Assembly: GCA_029987045.1 (NCBI GenBank) | Contig: DALTWN010000038.1 | Span: forward strand, 1-8,311 | Origin: Methanocorpusculum sp. | Lineage (GTDB): Archaea; Halobacteriota; Methanomicrobia; Methanomicrobiales; Methanocorpusculaceae | DNA length: 8,311 nucleotides | Direction: 5' to 3' | In this document: positions 6,205 through 8,311 of the stretch, in pieces | Layout of the letters: every line of letters begins with the position of its first letter | Numbering within the stretch: the stretch's first letter is position 1 | Notes under the pieces: model-generated | What the model was told of the DNA's origin: nothing | Databases searched by the model: none | Seen by the model: the letters and a program-made list of their open reading frames with translations, nothing else | Position numbers and translations under genes: made by a program

Positions 6205-6258
6205 CTTATACCCATTTATTTTGTGGGTACGGTTATAATGCTAAGGGATGTTTATATA
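6205..6258 (-). promoter_or_regulatory. Putative promoter region of the adhesin gene
   Basis: Three TATA-like boxes occur on the minus strand: TATATAAA at 6251-6258, ATTATAA at 6233-6239 and GGGTATAAG at 6205-6213. With a spacing of about 26 nt they would give leaders of roughly 60, 42 and 15 nt. The middle or upper box is favoured because it leaves the whole Shine-Dalgarno in the mRNA. A 6-bp inverted repeat (TACCCA/TGGGTA, 6209-6229) lies between them and could be an operator or a 5' leader stem. Confidence 0.5.
6209..6229. repeat. Inverted repeat TACCCA-9-TGGGTA upstream of the adhesin
   Basis: TACCCA at 6209-6214 and TGGGTA at 6224-6229 are exact reverse complements separated by nine AT-rich bases. 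It overlaps the TATA-like boxes. It could bind a dimeric regulator or fold at the 5' end of the adhesin mRNA. A 6-bp arm can occur by chance. Confidence 0.4.
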
Positions 6259-6263
6259 GGGCC

Positions 6264-6290
6264 TGAAAAAAACAGGACTGAAAAAAGAGG
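6264..6290 (-). terminator. Double U-tract terminator of leuS
   Basis: Downstream of the leuS stop the minus strand reads CCTCTTTTTT (T-run at 6281-6286), then CAGTCCTG and seven T (6266-6272), then CAGG. Two U-tracts in a row without a strong stem are typical of archaeal 3' ends. A 4-bp CCTG/CAGG stem brackets the second tract. Confidence 0.65.
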
Positions 6291-6297
6291 AAAGGAT

Positions 6298-8311
6298 TTA
6301 TTCTATCACGATTGCCGGCTTGAACGGCAGTGACGATTTTGCCTTCGGATGTTCGAAGGAATCCGCAGAGACGATCTCTACGGCAAGACCGCATTCCTTC
6401 TCGAGGAACGTCTTCGCTGCGGAGAAGATGGACTGTTCGTCGACACCCTTCGCGATCGCGGCGACGAGTTCCGGAGAGAGCGAGTGGATGAGCTTGACCG
6501 TCTGCATTGCCGCATCGGTCGCTTCCTTTCCGTGTGCACGGAGACCTTCGTTCGCCATGACGGTCTTGACGACATTGCGCTTGTCTTCTGCGCCGGCGAC
6601 GATCCTGAACACGTCCTGTTTCCATGCAGGAGAGAGAATGAGCCGGACCTTCTTTGCATCGATCTGGACCAGTTTCATGATCGACTGGATATCCTCGAGC
6701 GTGCGCTGGAGCAGTTCTTCGGAAATCTCGACGGACTTGTTGATCTTCGTTTCGTCGGCGACCGGCCAGGATGCGAAGGAGACGAGACCCTCGTGTCCGG
6801 TCTTCTTCCACAGTGCTTCAGCCGTGTACGGAATGACCGGTGCCATCAGGCGGACCCATGCGGACATGACATCCTTGAGGACAGATCCCGGCGTGCCGTC
6901 GGCAAGCCGTCTGCGGTACCAGGACAGATCGGATACGACGCCGTTGTAGGCTTCCTGCAGGGCCTGACGGGTCTGGAACGCGGTAAGACATTTGGTCGCC
7001 GCGGCGATCCGCTGCTGCATACGGGATTCGAGCCATGCATCGATCGGCGTCGTGCCGGTCGCGGATTCCGCATCGAGAACCAGCTGCCACATGCGTTCGA
7101 TCTGTTTCTTGACGGAAAGGACCAGTTCGTTTCTCCAGTCGAAATCCTGCCACGGTTCGGCCGAACCGACCAGGAACATACGGACGGTATCCGCACCGAA
7201 CTCGTTCGCCGCATCTTCCAGCAGGAACACGTTTCCTTTGGAAGAAGACATCTTCATACCGTTCAGGAGACCCATACCGAACACGACCATTCCCTTCGGC
7301 TGGAGGTTGTCCGGGAAGATGGCGCGGTGATGGAACATCTGGAAGGTCAGGTGGTTGGAGATCAGATCCTTCGCACTGAACCGGTAATCGTACGGATACC
7401 AGTAGAGGAACTCCGCACGCAGATCCTTTGCGGTCGCTTCATCGACCGGCAGCTGCGCCGGGTCGCCCTTGCCCAGGAAGACATAATCGAAGACGGCGGG
7501 AGTCAGTTTCTCTGCCGAAATCTTGACGATCTTGTGGGAGATGGTGTAGTATGCCATGTAGATGGTCGAATCGGACAGCGGTTCGAACAGCCATTTCGGA
7601 TCCCACGGGACATGGGTTCCAAGACCTACCCGGCGGGAACACGGCCATTCGCGCAGCCAGTCGATGGTACGTTCGAACTCCGCACGGACCTCCGGCGGAA
7701 CCAGTTCGACGTTCGGCATGACGTCATGGACCTGTTTCTTCCATTCCTTGTCGCCGTAGTTGATGAACCACTGGTCGTCGAGGATCTTGACGTAGACACG
7801 GTTTCCGCAGCGGCAGATGACCCGTTTCTGGCTCATCTCGTGGAACATGATGGATCCGCGTGCGGTGAATTCCGCAGTGACCTCTTCACGTGCCTGTCTG
7901 ACCGACTGGCCGGCATGGCTGCCGCATTTCTCGTTGAGTTTTCCTTTCGAGAATTCGGCGGTATAGAGTTCCTGGGTCAGCTCGTCCATGCGCGGATCGT
8001 TCTGGTTCGGGATCTTGTTCTTCTCGACGATGTCGCGGGCAGGAACCTCGCCGTATCCCGGCGTGGTGACCAGGGAGATCGGCTGGATATCGGTATATTT
8101 GCCCTGCTGCTGGAGATCGCGGAGTGCGATGTAATCGTAGGGGGCGTGCGCCGGAACGCACATGACAAGACCGGATGCCATATCGGGATCGACAAAACTT
8201 GCCGGAAGAATCATGACTTCCTTACCGGTGAATTCATTGACGACCGTCTTGTCGACAAGGTCGGTTCCTGCAATGGTTCCGAGTTCCTTGACCTCGTGTT
8301 TCTGCATCCGG
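6298..8311 (-). CDS. leuS: Leucyl-tRNA synthetase, archaeal type (5' part outside the window)
   Basis: This class I enzyme charges tRNA-Leu with leucine using ATP and hydrolyses mischarged products in its CP1 editing domain. The frame is open to the window edge: the Met at 8305-8307 is internal, preceded by an Arg codon. Counting from that Met, 669 residues are visible. Archaeal LeuRS is usually around 930-970, so roughly 280 N-terminal residues, including the HIGH motif, lie outside. Visible parts: end of CP1 editing with VPAHAPYDY at 51-59; CRCG at 165-168, probably half of a zinc site; WPCSRRVGLG 221-230; SDSTIYMAYYTI 245-256; the catalytic-loop motif KMSSS 352-356 (KMSKS class); an anticodon-binding helical domain at about 390-510; and a C-terminal tRNA-binding extension to 669. 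WPCSRRVGLG and the C-terminal extension mark the archaeal/eukaryotic form. The gene is co-directional with the adhesin but separated by terminator and promoter signals. Confidence 0.97.
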   Translation of the reverse strand, partial: RMQKHEVKELGTIAGTDLVDKTVVNEFTGKEVMILPASFVDPDMASGLVMCVPAHAPYDYIALRDLQQQGKYTDIQPISLVTTPGYGEVPARDIVEKNKIPNQNDPRMDELTQELYTAEFSKGKLNEKCGSHAGQSVRQAREEVTAEFTARGSIMFHEMSQKRVICRCGNRVYVKILDDQWFINYGDKEWKKQVHDVMPNVELVPPEVRAEFERTIDWLREWPCSRRVGLGTHVPWDPKWLFEPLSDSTIYMAYYTISHKIVKISAEKLTPAVFDYVFLGKGDPAQLPVDEATAKDLRAEFLYWYPYDYRFSAKDLISNHLTFQMFHHRAIFPDNLQPKGMVVFGMGLLNGMKMSSSKGNVFLLEDAANEFGADTVRMFLVGSAEPWQDFDWRNELVLSVKKQIERMWQLVLDAESATGTTPIDAWLESRMQQRIAAATKCLTAFQTRQALQEAYNGVVSDLSWYRRRLADGTPGSVLKDVMSAWVRLMAPVIPYTAEALWKKTGHEGLVSFASWPVADETKINKSVEISEELLQRTLEDIQSIMKLVQIDAKKVRLILSPAWKQDVFRIVAGAEDKRNVVKTVMANEGLRAHGKEATDAAMQTVKLIHSLSPELVAAIAKGVDEQSIFSAAKTFLEKECGLAVEIVSADSFEHPKAKSSLPFKPAIVIE

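Noticed and set aside
6233..6811. Minus-strand 192-codon frame overlapping leuS
   Set aside because: It is out of frame with leuS, Arg-rich, and has no domain. leuS is unambiguous here.
6298..8311. The Met at 8305-8307 as the true start of the synthetase
   Set aside because: The frame continues upstream (Arg codon at 8308-8310), and the part visible lacks the HIGH motif and the front of the catalytic and editing domains, so the gene is cut by the window and not truncated in the genome.

Overview
The window looks like a piece of a euryarchaeal methanogen chromosome, most likely Methanomicrobiales (Methanocorpusculum-like). I infer this from an archaeal-type leucyl-tRNA synthetase, a DEAD-box helicase with a DbpA-like RNA-binding domain and an RGG tail, and a very large secreted beta-helix adhesin-like protein with an archaeal C-terminal anchor. 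TATA-like boxes and U-tract terminators also fit. The genus is inferred from gene style and moderate GC and has not been tested by any search.

All four genes lie on the minus strand, so transcription runs from high to low coordinates. In that order they are: the 3' two-thirds of leuS (entering at 8311, stop at 6298); a 129-nt gap with two U-tracts, TATA-like boxes and a Shine-Dalgarno site; a 1159-residue secreted surface protein (6168 to 2689) closed by a clear stem-loop plus U-run; a 149-nt gap with a promoter for the helicase; a 658-residue DEAD-box RNA helicase (2539 to 563); a 76-nt gap with another U-tract; and a 114-residue protein of unknown family (486 to 142). The last 141 bases, 3' of that gene, hold no convincing gene but contain several inverted repeats.

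Each intergenic gap contains stop or start signals, so these are probably four separate or weakly linked transcription units. leuS and the helicase are housekeeping translation and RNA-metabolism genes. The adhesin between them is the accessory element. It combines about 13 copies of a parallel beta-helix unit with a regularly placed cysteine, two InlB/Listeria-Bacteroides-type repeats, a further beta-rich domain, a Thr/Pro/Gln linker and a C-terminal membrane/sorting tail. Its base and codon use change near the domain border, which suggests modular evolution.

I found no CRISPR array, transposase, integrase, tRNA or rRNA. Nothing here is demonstrably a new multi-gene system. The strongest candidates for a second look are the beta-helix repeat array with its cysteine ladder, the non-canonical C-terminal sorting signal, and the unexplained structured DNA at 1-93.
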